This document shows, piece by piece, positions 17,791 through 27,765 of a DNA stretch of 64,000 nt. Below the pieces are notes generated by a model, which was given only the letters and a program-made list of their open reading frames with translations, ran no database searches and was not told where the DNA came from. Position 1 is the first letter of the stretch; every line of letters begins with the position of its first letter. Position numbers and translations under genes: made by a program. This DNA comes from Methylovulum sp. (GTDB lineage Bacteria; Pseudomonadota; Gammaproteobacteria; Methylococcales; Methylomonadaceae): assembly GCA_028712695.1 (NCBI GenBank), contig JAQTQZ010000014.1:1-64000 (forward strand), in the 5' to 3' direction.

Positions 17791-18978
17791 ATGACCAGCC
17801 ATATTATGCCAACATATAACCGCTTACCGGTAACCTTCGAACGGGGGGACGGCGCTTGGTTGTGGGATGACCACAATACCCGCTATCTGGACGCCCTATC
17901 CGGCGTTGCCGTCTGTAATATAGGCCACGCCCATCCGGCCGTGCATAAGGCTTTGTGTGAACAAAGCGGTAAACTGATCCATACCTCAAATATTTATCGG
18001 GTGGCTAACCAAGAACAGCTTGCCGACCAGTTGATTGAAAAAAGCGGTATGGCCAAGGTGTTTTTCTGCAACTCGGGCGCAGAAGCCAATGAAGCGGCGA
18101 TTAAATTGGCACGTAAACACGGACATGACTTAGGTTTAGCCAACCCCGCCATTATCGTTATGGAAAAAAGTTTTCATGGCCGTACCTTGGCAACCTTAAG
18201 CGCGACCGGTAACGCTAAAGTGCAACATGGCTTCGCACCATTGGTTGAAGGTTTTATCCGGGTGCCTTACAACGATATTGACGCCATCGTGCAAGCCATC
18301 GCCGCGCATGACAACATCGTCGCCATCCTGGTTGAACCCATCCAAGGCGAAGGCGGCGTTAATATCCCGGCTCCCGATTATCTGAACCGGATACGGGCGT
18401 TATGCGACCATCATCAACTGCTGATGATGCTCGATGAAATCCAGACCGGCATTGGCCGCACCGGTAAGTTCCTCGCCTTTCAGCACAACAATATCTTGCC
18501 TGACGTCTGCACTTTGGCAAAAGCATTAGGCAACGGCATGCCGATAGGCGCTTGTCTGGCGCGTGGCAAAGCCGCCGAGGTCTTAACGGCGGGGACGCAC
18601 GGCTCCACTTTCGGCGGCAACCCATTGGCTTGCAGCGCCGCATTAGCTGTTTTATCAACATTAGATAACGATAACCTGATCGAATTGGCCACCCAAAAAG
18701 GGGATGCGATCTGCACAGGCTTGGCTACGCAGCTACACGGCAATGCCCATGTCGTGGATATACGCCACCTAGGCATGATGATCGGCATAGAACTCGACAG
18801 CCCATGCGCCGAGCTGGTCACCGCCGCATTGCAGCAGCATCTGTTAATTAATGTCACCAATGAAAAAACCATCCGTTTGTTGCCGCCGTTAATCATGGAC
18901 GAACAACAAATAACACAACTCGTAGACACCTTATCGGCTCTTATTCAAGCGTATACAGGGCAACATCATGAATCCTAG
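17791..18978 (+). CDS. argD: Acetylornithine aminotransferase
   Basis: PLP-dependent class-III aminotransferase of arginine synthesis (N-acetylglutamate semialdehyde to N-acetylornithine), probably also N-succinyl-diaminopimelate. Signatures: [77 protein letters not shown] and the PLP lysine in [13 protein letters not shown] (Lys244). A TTG at 17761 would add ten residues, but [19 protein letters not shown] is the usual N-terminus, so the ATG at 17791 is chosen. The end overlaps argF by 11 bp, indicating coupled translation. Confidence 0.95.
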   Translation: MTSHIMPTYNRLPVTFERGDGAWLWDDHNTRYLDALSGVAVCNIGHAHPAVHKALCEQSGKLIHTSNIYRVANQEQLADQLIEKSGMAKVFFCNSGAEANEAAIKLARKHGHDLGLANPAIIVMEKSFHGRTLATLSATGNAKVQHGFAPLVEGFIRVPYNDIDAIVQAIAAHDNIVAILVEPIQGEGGVNIPAPDYLNRIRALCDHHQLLMMLDEIQTGIGRTGKFLAFQHNNILPDVCTLAKALGNGMPIGACLARGKAAEVLTAGTHGSTFGGNPLACSAALAVLSTLDNDNLIELATQKGDAICTGLATQLHGNAHVVDIRHLGMMIGIELDSPCAELVTAALQQHLLINVTNEKTIRLLPPLIMDEQQITQLVDTLSALIQAYTGQHHES

Positions 18979-19867
18979 ACACTTTATCAGCTTGCTTGAC
19001 TTATCCGGCGATGAATTGCGCCATCTGATCAACCGGGCCATCGTATTGAAAAAAAACCGCAACCGCGATTACCAACCGTTAAAAGGCCAAGTGTTGGCGA
19101 TGATTTTTGAAAAATCATCCACCCGCACGCGCATTTCCTTTGAAGCCGGCATGAGCCATTTTGGCGGCAGTGCATTGTTTTTATCGCCTAGGGACACCCA
19201 ACTAGGCCGTGGCGAACCTTTGCAAGACAGCGCCAAAGTGATCTCCAGCATGGTTGACTGCATCATGCTCAGGACCGACCAGCACGACACCGTGGCCACC
19301 TTTGCCAAACATTCCAGCGTACCGGTCATCAATGGCCTGACAGACCGGCAACACCCTTGCCAATTGCTCGCCGACATGCAGACATATTTTGAATTGCGCG
19401 GCGACATTCAAAGCAAAACGGTAGCCTGGATAGGCGACGGCAACAATATGTGCCATTCCTACATCCATGCAGCCTTACGCTTTGGCTTTACCTTGCATAT
19501 TGCCTGCCCCGACGGTTACCAGCCGTTACCTGAAATTGTCGAAACCGGCGGCACATGCGTTAAGTTTTTTGACACGGCCTTGGCTGCGGCAACCAACGCC
19601 GACTTGGTGGTCACCGATGTGTGGGCCAGCATGGGGCAGGAAGAAGAACAAAAACAGCGGGAAATCGCCTTTAAAGATTATCAAGTCAACGCCGCCGTTA
19701 TGGCTGCGGCAAACAGCGACGCCCTATTCATGCACTGTTTGCCCGCCCATCGTGGTGAAGAAGTCACTGCCGAGGTGATTGACGGCCCGCAAAGCGTCGT
19801 TTTCCAAGAAGCTGAAAACCGTTTGCATGCCCAAAAAGCATTGCTGGAATTTCTGTTATGTAAGTGA
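18968..19867 (+). CDS. argF: Ornithine carbamoyltransferase
   Basis: Anabolic ornithine transcarbamylase, 299 residues, making citrulline from ornithine and carbamoyl phosphate. The carbamoyl-phosphate motif is [13 protein letters not shown] (about residues 48-60). HPCQLLADM and the ornithine/active-site motif [13 protein letters not shown] are also present. The first start codon lies inside argD, and the reading frames are adjacent, so argD-argF is one translation-coupled unit. The third arginine gene, argA, is 4 kb downstream but not in the same operon. Confidence 0.96.
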   Translation: MNPRHFISLLDLSGDELRHLINRAIVLKKNRNRDYQPLKGQVLAMIFEKSSTRTRISFEAGMSHFGGSALFLSPRDTQLGRGEPLQDSAKVISSMVDCIMLRTDQHDTVATFAKHSSVPVINGLTDRQHPCQLLADMQTYFELRGDIQSKTVAWIGDGNNMCHSYIHAALRFGFTLHIACPDGYQPLPEIVETGGTCVKFFDTALAAATNADLVVTDVWASMGQEEEQKQREIAFKDYQVNAAVMAAANSDALFMHCLPAHRGEEVTAEVIDGPQSVVFQEAENRLHAQKALLEFLLCK

Positions 19868-19965
19868 CTTTAAGCCTGGTACAAACGGCGCGACTCAGCG
19901 CCAAAACTAGTTAATAAACAGAAAATTGCGTTAAAATCATATCACTTACACGACTGCCTACAGAG

Positions 19966-20640
19966 ATGACCGTGAAAAAAATATTACCTTTGGTTTTAAT
20001 TGCATTAACCGCCATCGGCGCAGCGCACGCTGAAACAGTCTATGTGACCGACAACTTGAGCTTATCGCTCAGAAGCAAACCCAACAACAGCAGTTCCATC
20101 GTAAAATCATTACCTAGCGGGACACCGCTGACGGTTATCGACGGCAAAAGCAAATCCGGCTTCCTGCATGTCCGCCTCGAAAACGGGACAGAAGGCTATA
20201 TTCAAACCAGTTACACTAAAAAAGAACCACCCAGCAGCGAACTATTTGAAACGAGCAATAAAAGCCTAAAACTTTTGCAGACCGAAAACATTGCTTTAAA
20301 AGCCGAGCTAAAAATGGCTAAAGACGCCATCACGCCAGGCACGTCGCTAGAAAAATCACTCATGCTCGAACGGGACAAATTAAGCCTGGAACTTGGCGAA
20401 ATAAAACAAGCGGCGGCGGGCGTCATCCAATTAAAAAACGACCGCGACGAGCTTCAGGAACGGGTTGTCAACGCCGAACGTGAACTGCAACAACTTAAGC
20501 TTGAAAACCAAGCCCTAAAAGACACGACCAATCAGGACTGGTTTTTATACGGCGGCATTCTTTCTTTCTTCAGTGTCATTTTAGGTTTTATTCTGCCCAA
20601 ACTCGGCTGGCGGCGCAAAAGCAGCTGGGATTCGTTTTAA
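19966..20640 (+). CDS. ygiM: SH3-domain membrane protein (TIGR04211/YgiM family)
   Basis: Exported inner-membrane-anchored protein of 224 residues. A signal peptide (KKILPLVLIALTAIGAAHA) precedes a bacterial SH3 domain (about 24-88; VTDNLSLSLRSKPNNSSSIV and GTEGYIQTSY). A long coiled coil (about 95-185) follows, then a C-terminal membrane span (about 190-212) and the basic end LGWRRKSSW. This order (signal, SH3, coiled coil, TM) defines the YgiM/TIGR04211 group. Its function is not established; an envelope role is likely. Confidence 0.88.
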   Translation: MTVKKILPLVLIALTAIGAAHAETVYVTDNLSLSLRSKPNNSSSIVKSLPSGTPLTVIDGKSKSGFLHVRLENGTEGYIQTSYTKKEPPSSELFETSNKSLKLLQTENIALKAELKMAKDAITPGTSLEKSLMLERDKLSLELGEIKQAAAGVIQLKNDRDELQERVVNAERELQQLKLENQALKDTTNQDWFLYGGILSFFSVILGFILPKLGWRRKSSWDSF

Positions 20641-20721
20641 ATCACTTTAAATGCGGCTCAAGGCACTTAAGCCTTGGCCCCTATGCTCCCATAATCCCCT
20701 TCTTCATCAGGAATTTTCGCT

Positions 20722-22419
20722 ATGTCAAACTCAGGTGACAAAAACACCCGTACCTTTTCTTCCCTCGTTGTTGACGGCATGGAACGCGCACCTAGCCGCG
20801 CCATGCTCCATGCCGTCGGCTTTAGCAACGACGATTTCAAAAAGCCACAAATCGGCATTGCCTCAACTTGGAGCATGGTCACGCCTTGCAACATGCACAT
20901 CAACAAACTGGCGGATGATGCGGCGGTAGGCGTCAACAACGCCGACGGCAAGGCCGTCATCTTCAACACCATCACCATCTCTGACGGTATTTCAATGGGC
21001 ACGGAAGGCATGAAATACTCGCTGGTGTCGCGCGAAGTGATTGCCGATTCGATAGAAACCGTGGTCGGTTGCCAAGGTTTTGACGGCATTGTCGCCATCG
21101 GCGGCTGCGACAAAAATATGCCCGGTTGCATGATCGCCCTCTCGCGCCTGAACCGTCCGGCGATTTTCGTCTACGGAGGCACCATCCTGCCCGGTTGCCA
21201 CAAAGACAAAAAACTCGATGTCGTGTCTGTGTTTGAAGCCGTTGGTGCCCGCGCCAACAACAAAATCGACGATGCCGAACTCGCCGAAATTGAAGCCAAA
21301 GCCATTCCTGGCGCGGGCTCTTGCGGCGGTATGTACACCGCCAACACTATGGCTTCGGCGATTGAAGCCCTCGGCATGAGCCTGCCCAACAGCTCCGCGC
21401 AAGCCGCCATTTCCAATGACAAACGCCTGGACTGCGAACGCGCCGGTGCAGCAGTGCTGGAGTTGCTGAAACACGACATCAAACCCAGCGACATCATGAC
21501 CAAAGAAGCGTTTGAAAACGCCATCACCGTCGTCATCGCGTTGGGCGGCTCCACCAACGCCGTGCTGCATATCTTGGCAATGGCCAATGCAGCCAAAGTG
21601 GACATCACACTGGATGACTTCACCCGTATCGGCAAACGCGTCCCGATGCTGGCAGACTTAAAGCCCAGCGGCCGTTATTCCATGGCGGAATTGGTCGAAA
21701 TCGGCGGTATCCAACCATTGATGAAAGTGTTATTGGACGCTGGCCTGCTGCACGGCGATTGCCTGACCGTCACCGGCAAAACGCTGGCGGAAAACCTCGC
21801 TGACGTCGCACCATATCCAGAAGGCCAAGACATGATCCACGACCTGGCCGATCCGATCAAAAAAGACAGCCATTTGGTTGTTTTATATGGCAACTTAGCG
21901 CCTGGTGGCGCGGTGGCGAAAATCACCGGCAAAGAGGGTCTGCGCTTTATCGGCACGGCAAAAGTGTTTGATGCTGAAGAAGACGCGTTACACAGCATCT
22001 TGCATGGCGATATTGTCAAAGGTGATGTCATCGTCATCCGTTACGAAGGCCCCAAAGGCGGCCCCGGCATGCGCGAAATGCTCTCCCCCACCTCCGCCAT
22101 CATGGGCAAAGGCTTGGGCAAAGAAGTCGCGTTAATCACCGATGGCCGCTTCTCCGGCGGCACCCACGGCTTCGTCGTCGGCCACATCACGCCGGAAGCC
22201 TACGTCGGCGGCCCGCTGGCCATTGTCGAAGACGGCGACACCATCTCGATTGACGCCGAAAACAACGAATTGAAGCTGGTCATCAACGAACACGAAATGG
22301 CGCGGCGCCTAGAAAAATGGCAACAACCCGCACCGCGTTACACCCGTGGCGTGTTGGCGAAATATGCCAAGTTGGTGAGTTCAGCTTCTTTGGGGGCGGT
22401 TACGGATAATTTGGATTGA
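20722..22419 (+). CDS. ilvD: Dihydroxy-acid dehydratase
   Basis: Fe-S enzyme of branched-chain amino acid synthesis that dehydrates 2,3-dihydroxy-isovalerate and -methylvalerate. The 565 residues include [17 protein letters not shown], the cluster/active-site motif [26 protein letters not shown] and the C-terminal [21 protein letters not shown] is found eight bases before the ATG. The gene is transcribed alone and is followed by an inverted-repeat element that may serve as a terminator. Confidence 0.97.
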   Translation: MSNSGDKNTRTFSSLVVDGMERAPSRAMLHAVGFSNDDFKKPQIGIASTWSMVTPCNMHINKLADDAAVGVNNADGKAVIFNTITISDGISMGTEGMKYSLVSREVIADSIETVVGCQGFDGIVAIGGCDKNMPGCMIALSRLNRPAIFVYGGTILPGCHKDKKLDVVSVFEAVGARANNKIDDAELAEIEAKAIPGAGSCGGMYTANTMASAIEALGMSLPNSSAQAAISNDKRLDCERAGAAVLELLKHDIKPSDIMTKEAFENAITVVIALGGSTNAVLHILAMANAAKVDITLDDFTRIGKRVPMLADLKPSGRYSMAELVEIGGIQPLMKVLLDAGLLHGDCLTVTGKTLAENLADVAPYPEGQDMIHDLADPIKKDSHLVVLYGNLAPGGAVAKITGKEGLRFIGTAKVFDAEEDALHSILHGDIVKGDVIVIRYEGPKGGPGMREMLSPTSAIMGKGLGKEVALITDGRFSGGTHGFVVGHITPEAYVGGPLAIVEDGDTISIDAENNELKLVINEHEMARRLEKWQQPAPRYTRGVLAKYAKLVSSASLGAVTDNLD

Positions 22420-22421
22420 GG

Positions 22422-22515
22422 GTGTAGGTTGGGGTGAGGCACGAACCCCAACGCATCGAAGCGGCAAATGTTGGGGTTCGTACCTTTTATGCCCAGTGGG
22501 TACACCCCAACCTAC
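22422..22515. repeat. Composite inverted-repeat element (MITE/REP-like)
   Basis: Outer arms GTGTAGGTTGGGGTG (22422-22436) and CACCCCAACCTAC (22503-22515) are complementary. Inner arms ACGAACCCCAAC (22441-22452) and GTTGGGGTTCGT (22470-22481) are also complementary. The GTTGGGGT core is thus present four times in alternating orientation. The element fills the gap between ilvD and the DUF2971 gene and could fold in either strand. No transposase is linked. Confidence 0.75.
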
Positions 22516-22545
22516 CTCGCTATGTTATACGTTTAAGGAGGCTAT

Positions 22546-23451
22546 TTGCCATTAACTATTGAAAGTTTTTCACCTGAGCTTACTCAATCACCATTAGGTG
22601 GTCGTCTATTCCACTATACTGATAATTCGGGTTTTCTTGGAATTGCTCGCACAAAGACATTATGGGCAACTGATAGCCAGCACTTAAATGACCGCTCCGA
22701 ATATAGCTACGCTTGTAACTTAGTTAAAGATGTTGCCAAAAGCAGATTCTCGCAGACATCCGATAATGACACCAAATGCTCATTGAATTGGATTATCCAT
22801 ATGATGGAAAACTCAGTTACCCCTCCAACTCTAAGTGTAATTTCTTTTTCAGAAAACAATGATCAACTTAGTCAGTGGAGAGCCTACGGTAGAGATATGG
22901 GGTATGCGATTTCTTTTGACTTTCAAGCATTAAAAGAAAAAACGGACACCGAAAAATGGCTTCTGGTTCGGTGTGAATATGATGCTAATAAACAACGCCA
23001 ACTAATCGGAAAATTAATTGACTTAGCTCTTAAAGAGCCTGTAAAACATATGGGGAGTCTCTGGAATAATGCGCTCTCTGACACTATGTATCAAGGTGAA
23101 ACAAATATTCGGCATTTTCTTCAAAAATTTGGACTGATATTCAAGAATGGGAAATTTTCTGAGGAAAAGGAATGGAGGTTAATTTCTCCTCCATTACGTT
23201 ACGACGCAATGAATTTTCGACTAGGGCGATCAGGTATCATTCCGTATCATGAGTTTGAATTGAACCACGATGAAGAATTACACCCTATAATTAATTGGGT
23301 AATCGTAGGGCCTCAACAAGAACAAAAACTTGCCAGCGAGGTAGCTGGAATGGTTTTCACGAAATATGGCATCCGACACTTTCCCCCACCTGTGAACTTT
23401 ATTCCGCCTTCAATGATTCAAATATCCTCTATTCCTTATCGTTCATGGTAA
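22546..23451 (+). CDS. DUF2971-family protein
   Basis: A 301-residue soluble protein. LFHYTDNSGFLGIARTKTLW, SQHLNDRSEYSYA and ISFSENNDQLSQWRAYGRDMGYAISF are hallmarks of DUF2971, whose members often occur in variable genome regions; the biochemical activity is not known to me. Translation starts at a TTG five bases after a very strong ribosome-binding site (AAGGAGG). Base and codon use are visibly more AT-rich than in ilvD or argA. The gene is enclosed by two unrelated inverted-repeat elements. All of this suggests acquisition by transfer. Confidence 0.8.
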   Translation: MPLTIESFSPELTQSPLGGRLFHYTDNSGFLGIARTKTLWATDSQHLNDRSEYSYACNLVKDVAKSRFSQTSDNDTKCSLNWIIHMMENSVTPPTLSVISFSENNDQLSQWRAYGRDMGYAISFDFQALKEKTDTEKWLLVRCEYDANKQRQLIGKLIDLALKEPVKHMGSLWNNALSDTMYQGETNIRHFLQKFGLIFKNGKFSEEKEWRLISPPLRYDAMNFRLGRSGIIPYHEFELNHDEELHPIINWVIVGPQQEQKLASEVAGMVFTKYGIRHFPPPVNFIPPSMIQISSIPYRSW

Positions 23452-23470
23452 AAAAATTAATCCAAGCCAA

Positions 23471-23549
23471 GTAGGGTACGCATCGCGTACCTTTTTGGGA
23501 TTTAATTTACCCGGAACGTTTTAAAAATGGTACGCGATGCGTACCCTAC
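23471..23549. repeat. Perfect 21-bp inverted-repeat element
   Basis: Arms at 23471-23491 and 23529-23549 are perfect reverse complements (starting GTAGGGTACGCATCGCG). Each arm is itself a small palindrome (GGTACGC-ATC-GCGTACC), so a REPIN/MITE-like double hairpin is possible. The inner about 37 bases are AT-rich. It lies 19 bases behind the DUF2971 stop. Confidence 0.85.
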
Positions 23550-23628
23550 GTTGCGGCCAAAATGAGCAAGGCAGTTTGTGAAGTGCAACGAAAATGGGTG
23601 ACGACACTATCTTAACGTAGGAACGGCT

Positions 23629-23836
23629 ATGCTGACTTATCAAGCCACTGAAAATACTGTAAATTTAACCTTCCCCAAAGAATATCTGAATTCCCAGGAA
23701 TTACTGCGCTTCATCGAAATTTTGCGGATTAAAGAGTTGCTTTCGCAAAGCTAAATGACCACAGATGATGCCATGACACTGGGTGATGACACAAAACGAA
23801 CTGGTCTTTTTTGAAAGGATGCTTAGCAATTGGTAA
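23629..23836 (+). pseudogene. Decayed small antitoxin-like reading frame
   Basis: From the ATG at 23629 (after GTAGGAACGGCT) 41 codons read MLTYQATENTVNLTFPKEYL followed by NSQELLRFIEILRIKELLSQS, then TAA. The same frame resumes directly with MTTDDAMTLGDD, and a shifted frame continues with NELVFFERMLSNW to a stop at 23836. Joined, these look like one about 70-residue protein interrupted by a stop codon and a frameshift. Its beta-helix composition resembles small antitoxins paired with PIN toxins, but no toxin gene follows. The first segment may still be expressed. Recognition is by feel, not by a firm motif. Confidence 0.45.
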
Positions 23837-23914
23837 AACTAACCCATTCTAAAATTTAGCCATTAGGCAGGCTCCCCGCCAGGCACTACGCATACCCCTA
23901 ACCCACCCCACACC

Positions 23915-25231
23915 ATGACCCCACAAAACGAATTCGTCAACTGGTTCAGAGCCTCCTCCCCTTACATCCATGCCCACCGTAACAAAACCTTTGTGGTTTC
24001 TTTCGGTGGCGAAGCGGTGTTGGATGCTGACTTTGACCACCATGTCCATGACTTTGCCTTGCTTAACAGTTTAGGCATACGCCTAGTGCTGGTGCATGGC
24101 ATCCGCCCGCAAATTGACCAGCGCCTTAACAAGCTCGATAGCGCCCCCCAATTTAGCAAGAATTTACGCATCACCGATGACCTTGCCTTGCAATGCGTCA
24201 AGGAAGCCGCCGGGCTGGTGCGCGTGGAAATTGAGGCGTTGTTGTCTTTGGGGCTGGCGAACTCGCCGATGGCTGGCGCAAAAATAAAAGTCGCTTCCGG
24301 CAACTTTGTCACTGCCAAACCGCTAGGCGTAATTGACGGGGTGGATTATTGCCATACCGGCGAGGTACGCCGCATCGACAGCGCCGCCATCCATCAGCAG
24401 CTCGACCAAGACAACGTGGTCTTGATTTCCCCGATAGGTTATTCGCCTAGCGGGGAGATTTTTAATTTGTCCGCCGAACAAGTTGCCACTGCGGTTGCCA
24501 TTGCGTTGCAAGCAGAAAAATTGATTTTACTGACCGAGCAAAATTGTTGTGATCCGGCGCACGGTACGCAAATCCAACAGATGACGACCACCGAAGCGGG
24601 TGCTTTTCTGGCGCAACACCCCGAATTGGACGATGCCGTTAGTATGCCGCTGAAGGCGGCCATGCAAAGCTGCCAAGCCGGGATAAGCAGGGTGCATCTT
24701 ATCAACCGGAACCAAGATGGCGCGTTGTTATTGGAATTGTTCAGCCGTGACGGTATCGGCACGTTGATCAGTTCAACCCCTTTTGAAGAGTTGCGCCCTG
24801 CCACGCTGGCCGATATAGGCGGCATTCTGGAGCTTATCAAACCGCTGGAGCAACAGGGCATTTTGGCAAAGCGTTCTAGGGAAAAAATTGAAATGGAGAT
24901 GGCCGATTATATTGTCATCGAGCGGGATGGCCTCATTATCGGGTGCACTGCCTTACATCCTAATCTGCAAGGCCAATTTGGCGCCATTGCCTGTCTTGCC
25001 GTACATGCAGATTACCGACGGTCAACACGCGGTAACCGGATGCTCGACCATGTGTACCACACAGCCAGACAGCTCGGTTTAAAAAGGCTGTTCGTGCTAT
25101 CGACCCAGACCATGCACTGGTTTATCGAACGGGGATTTTTAGCGGGTGATGTGGACAACTTACCGGAACCGCTCAAGGTGCGTTACAATCCGGCAAGAAA
25201 GTCTAAAGTGCTCTATAAAGATATTAATTAA
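23915..25231 (+). CDS. argA: N-acetylglutamate synthase
   Basis: First enzyme of arginine synthesis; the 438 residues combine an amino-acid-kinase fold and a GNAT acetyltransferase domain, as in classical gammaproteobacterial ArgA. The kinase-like domain (about 1-290) has FVVSFGGEAVLD, GIRLVLVHGIRPQID and GEIFNLSAEQVATAVA. The GNAT domain (about 295-435) has LRPATLADIGGILELI and acetyl-CoA-binding ACLAVHADYRRSTRGNRMLD. Feedback control by arginine is expected. cpdA follows after 9 bp. Confidence 0.95.
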   Translation: MTPQNEFVNWFRASSPYIHAHRNKTFVVSFGGEAVLDADFDHHVHDFALLNSLGIRLVLVHGIRPQIDQRLNKLDSAPQFSKNLRITDDLALQCVKEAAGLVRVEIEALLSLGLANSPMAGAKIKVASGNFVTAKPLGVIDGVDYCHTGEVRRIDSAAIHQQLDQDNVVLISPIGYSPSGEIFNLSAEQVATAVAIALQAEKLILLTEQNCCDPAHGTQIQQMTTTEAGAFLAQHPELDDAVSMPLKAAMQSCQAGISRVHLINRNQDGALLLELFSRDGIGTLISSTPFEELRPATLADIGGILELIKPLEQQGILAKRSREKIEMEMADYIVIERDGLIIGCTALHPNLQGQFGAIACLAVHADYRRSTRGNRMLDHVYHTARQLGLKRLFVLSTQTMHWFIERGFLAGDVDNLPEPLKVRYNPARKSKVLYKDIN

Positions 25232-25240
25232 CCCCTGACG

Positions 25241-26044
25241 ATGACACCAACAACCCAGTCCCTATCAATACTGCAGCTGACCGACCTCCATTTACAGGCC
25301 AACCCTGACGCCACTTTATTGGGCGTTAATACTGCGCATTATTTCCATGCCGTGCTTACTAAGGCGTTGGCCGAACATCACGCCATTGACCTGATCCTGC
25401 TGACCGGTGATCTTGCCCAAGACCCTTGTCCGAGCAGCTACCACTATTTATTGGATAGCTTAAAGGCACTGGACATACCGTGCCTCTGCCTGCCCGGCAA
25501 TCATGATGACTATGCCCTCATGCAGAAACTATTGACGGCGGGCTTGGTCAGTTGCCGCAAGCAAATGTTTTTAAACAACTGGCAAATCATCAGCTTAAAT
25601 AGCCAAATACCGGGGTCACCCAGAGGCCGCTTAGCAGACCGGGAATTGGCGTTTTTGGCGGCGTGTTTAAGCGATCATCCTGAGCACCACGCCCTTATTG
25701 CCGTGCATCATCATTGCTTGCCGACGCGCAGCAAATGGATGGACACTATGATGATAGAAAACCACCAGGCATTGTTCGCGTTAATCAATCAATACCCACA
25801 AGTAAAAGCGCTTGTCTGCGGGCACATCCATCAAGCAATGGACATTACAACAGGTTCGGTACGTGTGTTAGGCACACCATCCACCTGCTTTCAGTTTACG
25901 CCGGCAAGCACGCACTTCAGTGTTGACAAAACCGCCCCGGCTTATCGCCTGATCCAACTGTATGCCGATGGACAACTTGGCACCAAAGTGACACGTTTGC
26001 CGGAACCGGTAACCGGGCTACAGCTGGATAATGAAGGTTACTGA
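25241..26044 (+). CDS. cpdA: 3',5'-cyclic-AMP phosphodiesterase CpdA
   Basis: Calcineurin-like metallophosphoesterase of 267 residues. Metal-binding motifs are in order: LTDLHL (Asp15, His17), [26 protein letters not shown] and VCGHIHQ. GVNT behind the first motif and [10 protein letters not shown] near the end are typical of the CpdA group, which hydrolyses cAMP and related nucleotides. It lies 9 bp after argA and its 3' end overlaps the convergent rppH gene by 7 bp. Confidence 0.88.
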   Translation: MTPTTQSLSILQLTDLHLQANPDATLLGVNTAHYFHAVLTKALAEHHAIDLILLTGDLAQDPCPSSYHYLLDSLKALDIPCLCLPGNHDDYALMQKLLTAGLVSCRKQMFLNNWQIISLNSQIPGSPRGRLADRELAFLAACLSDHPEHHALIAVHHHCLPTRSKWMDTMMIENHQALFALINQYPQVKALVCGHIHQAMDITTGSVRVLGTPSTCFQFTPASTHFSVDKTAPAYRLIQLYADGQLGTKVTRLPEPVTGLQLDNEGY

Positions 26045-26580
26045 ACTTTGCCCGCACCCGTTTTTTTGTTTTTAGCCAAATAACCGGCCACATCAACGGG
26101 TATGCCATGCCTTTCCAAAATCATGCCTAATTCACTCATCGCTTTTTGGTAAACCTTACGCTTAAAATAAACGACACCGTTTAGCGGCTCCCAATAATCC
26201 ACCCAACGCCAGTTATCAAATTCGGGCTTGGGACAATGGTCGAAGCGGACATTGGAATCTGCGGAAACCAACCGCAGCATAAACCAAATCTGCTTTTGTC
26301 CGACACACAAAGGCAACGAATTTTTGCGTATATAACGTTCGGGCAAACGGTACCTAAGCCAGTAGCGGGTGCGCCCCAACACTTCTACATGCTGCTGCTG
26401 CAACCCTGTTTCTTCCCACAATTCCCGATACATCGCCGCTTCAGGGTCTTCATTTTGATTGATCCCGCCTTGTGGAAACTGCCAAGCATCCACACCCATC
26501 CGTTTTGCCCAAAATACGCGACCCTCGTCATTGCAAAGGATGATCCCGACATTAGGCCGGTATCCTTTAGAGTCTATCAT
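26038..26580 (-). CDS. rppH: RNA pyrophosphohydrolase RppH
   Basis: Nudix hydrolase that removes pyrophosphate from mRNA 5' ends and so triggers decay. The N-terminus [20 protein letters not shown] and [15 protein letters not shown] are characteristic. The Nudix box GX5EX7REUXEEXGU occupies residues 38-60 (RELWEETGL). [13 protein letters not shown] and [13 protein letters not shown] complete the family pattern. The length of 180 residues is normal. It is convergent with cpdA. Confidence 0.95.
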   Translation of the reverse strand: MIDSKGYRPNVGIILCNDEGRVFWAKRMGVDAWQFPQGGINQNEDPEAAMYRELWEETGLQQQHVEVLGRTRYWLRYRLPERYIRKNSLPLCVGQKQIWFMLRLVSADSNVRFDHCPKPEFDNWRWVDYWEPLNGVVYFKRKVYQKAMSELGMILERHGIPVDVAGYLAKNKKTGAGKVQ

Positions 26581-26738
26581 GTTAAAACCTGTGTTTTTTT
26601 ACCTTGCCCTTATCTTAAATGATGCGTTTGATATAGTGTAGCGAGGTAAGGTAGTATTTGTAATCGTTCCATTGTTCCACAAAAAAATTGCTTATACCAT
26701 AGTGGATAGGCTTTTTAATGACTTAACACAGGACTAAC

Positions 26739-27425
26739 ATGAGTTTAGCGATTTTTGATCTGGATAACACGCTGATAGGTGACGACAGCGACTATTTATG
26801 GGGACAATTTCTGGTTGACCAGGGCGTCGTGGATAAAGACCAGTATGAACGCGCCAACGAAAAATTTTACGATGATTACAAGCAAGGCACTTTAGATATT
26901 GTTGAATTTCTGCGCTTTTCGTTGCGCCCGTTAGCTGAGCACCCCCCTGAACAACTGTATTTATGGCGTGAACACTTTATTCGCGACATTATCACACCAC
27001 TGCTCCTTAAGCCCGCCCAACAACTCATCGACAAACACCGGGCGCAAGGCGACACCTTACTGGTCATTACTGCCACCAACCGGTTTGTCACCGAACCGAT
27101 TGTGCAGCTGTACGGCATCACTAACTTACTGGCAACAACACCTGAATTTACCGATGGCAAATACACCGGCGGCTTTATTGACATCCCTTGTTTTCAAGAC
27201 GGCAAAGTGAAATTACTGGAGGCCTGGTTAAAAAACTCAACAGAATCGCTGCAAGGCAGCTGGTTTTATAGCGATTCACACAATGACCTGCCTTTGCTTA
27301 ATTTAGTGGATCACCCCGTTGCCGTCGATCCTGACGAAAAATTGGCGCTGTTTGCCAAAGAGGCTAACTGGCCGATTATCAGCTTAAGGAATAAGGTGTG
27401 CCCCACGCATCATTTCCATAAGTAG
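26739..27425 (+). CDS. HAD-superfamily subfamily IB phosphatase
   Basis: Cytosolic HAD hydrolase of 228 residues. Motif I is AIFDLDNTLIGDDSDYLW (nucleophile Asp in DLDNT), motif II VITATNRF, motif III lysine in DGKVKLL, motif IV SDSHNDLPLL. GGFIDIPCFQDGKVKLLEAW and HNDLPLLNLVDHPVAVDPD are typical of the TIGR01490 group related to SerB. The substrate is not known; small phosphomonoesters are likely. AGGACT lies just before the ATG. It is transcribed alone. Confidence 0.88.
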   Translation: MSLAIFDLDNTLIGDDSDYLWGQFLVDQGVVDKDQYERANEKFYDDYKQGTLDIVEFLRFSLRPLAEHPPEQLYLWREHFIRDIITPLLLKPAQQLIDKHRAQGDTLLVITATNRFVTEPIVQLYGITNLLATTPEFTDGKYTGGFIDIPCFQDGKVKLLEAWLKNSTESLQGSWFYSDSHNDLPLLNLVDHPVAVDPDEKLALFAKEANWPIISLRNKVCPTHHFHK

Positions 27426-27765
27426 CAACGCAATAAAATTGTCTGGATTCAAAAGCTTAACATCAGTTAGTATGTCACCAATTCCCTTCTAACACATAAG
27501 GTAAAGGAGGTTAGCCAATACTCAAAACATATTTCAAAAGCGTCTCGAGCCGATCAAGCACAAGGCGTAGGTACCGGACACCTCTGTGAACATAGCGCAC
27601 ATGAGAATTTCGGACACCGTGCCACCCTATACTAAATAGGCAGTAATCAATTCGCGTAACCGTTTTTAAAACACATTCTCGAATTTAACTTAAGGTGGAA
27701 CACCCTAAAGCATGGCGCTTTAAATTCAACGCTATTTTTATAATATAAAGAAGGGGGAAGGAACT
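27426..27765. other. Gap with a degenerate repeat element
   Basis: 340 bases without a gene. About half is occupied by the repeat element described separately at 27526-27680. The remainder before the coiled-coil gene is AT-rich and ends in the ribosome-binding site GAAGGGGGAAGGAACT directly before the ATG at 27766. Confidence 0.5.
27526..27680. repeat. Degenerate element with GTGTTTTAAA-type ends, copy 1
   Basis: The left end AACATATTTCAAAAGCGTC and the right end CGTTTTTAAAACACATTCTC are imperfect inverted repeats. They match the ends of a similar-sized element at 29275-29416 on the other side of the coiled-coil gene. The interior is not coding. It looks like an old MITE copy. Confidence 0.45.

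Noticed and set aside
20667-22037. Four long minus-strand frames opposite ilvD
   Set aside because: High codon bias in ilvD leaves its opposite strand open; none shows a protein family pattern.
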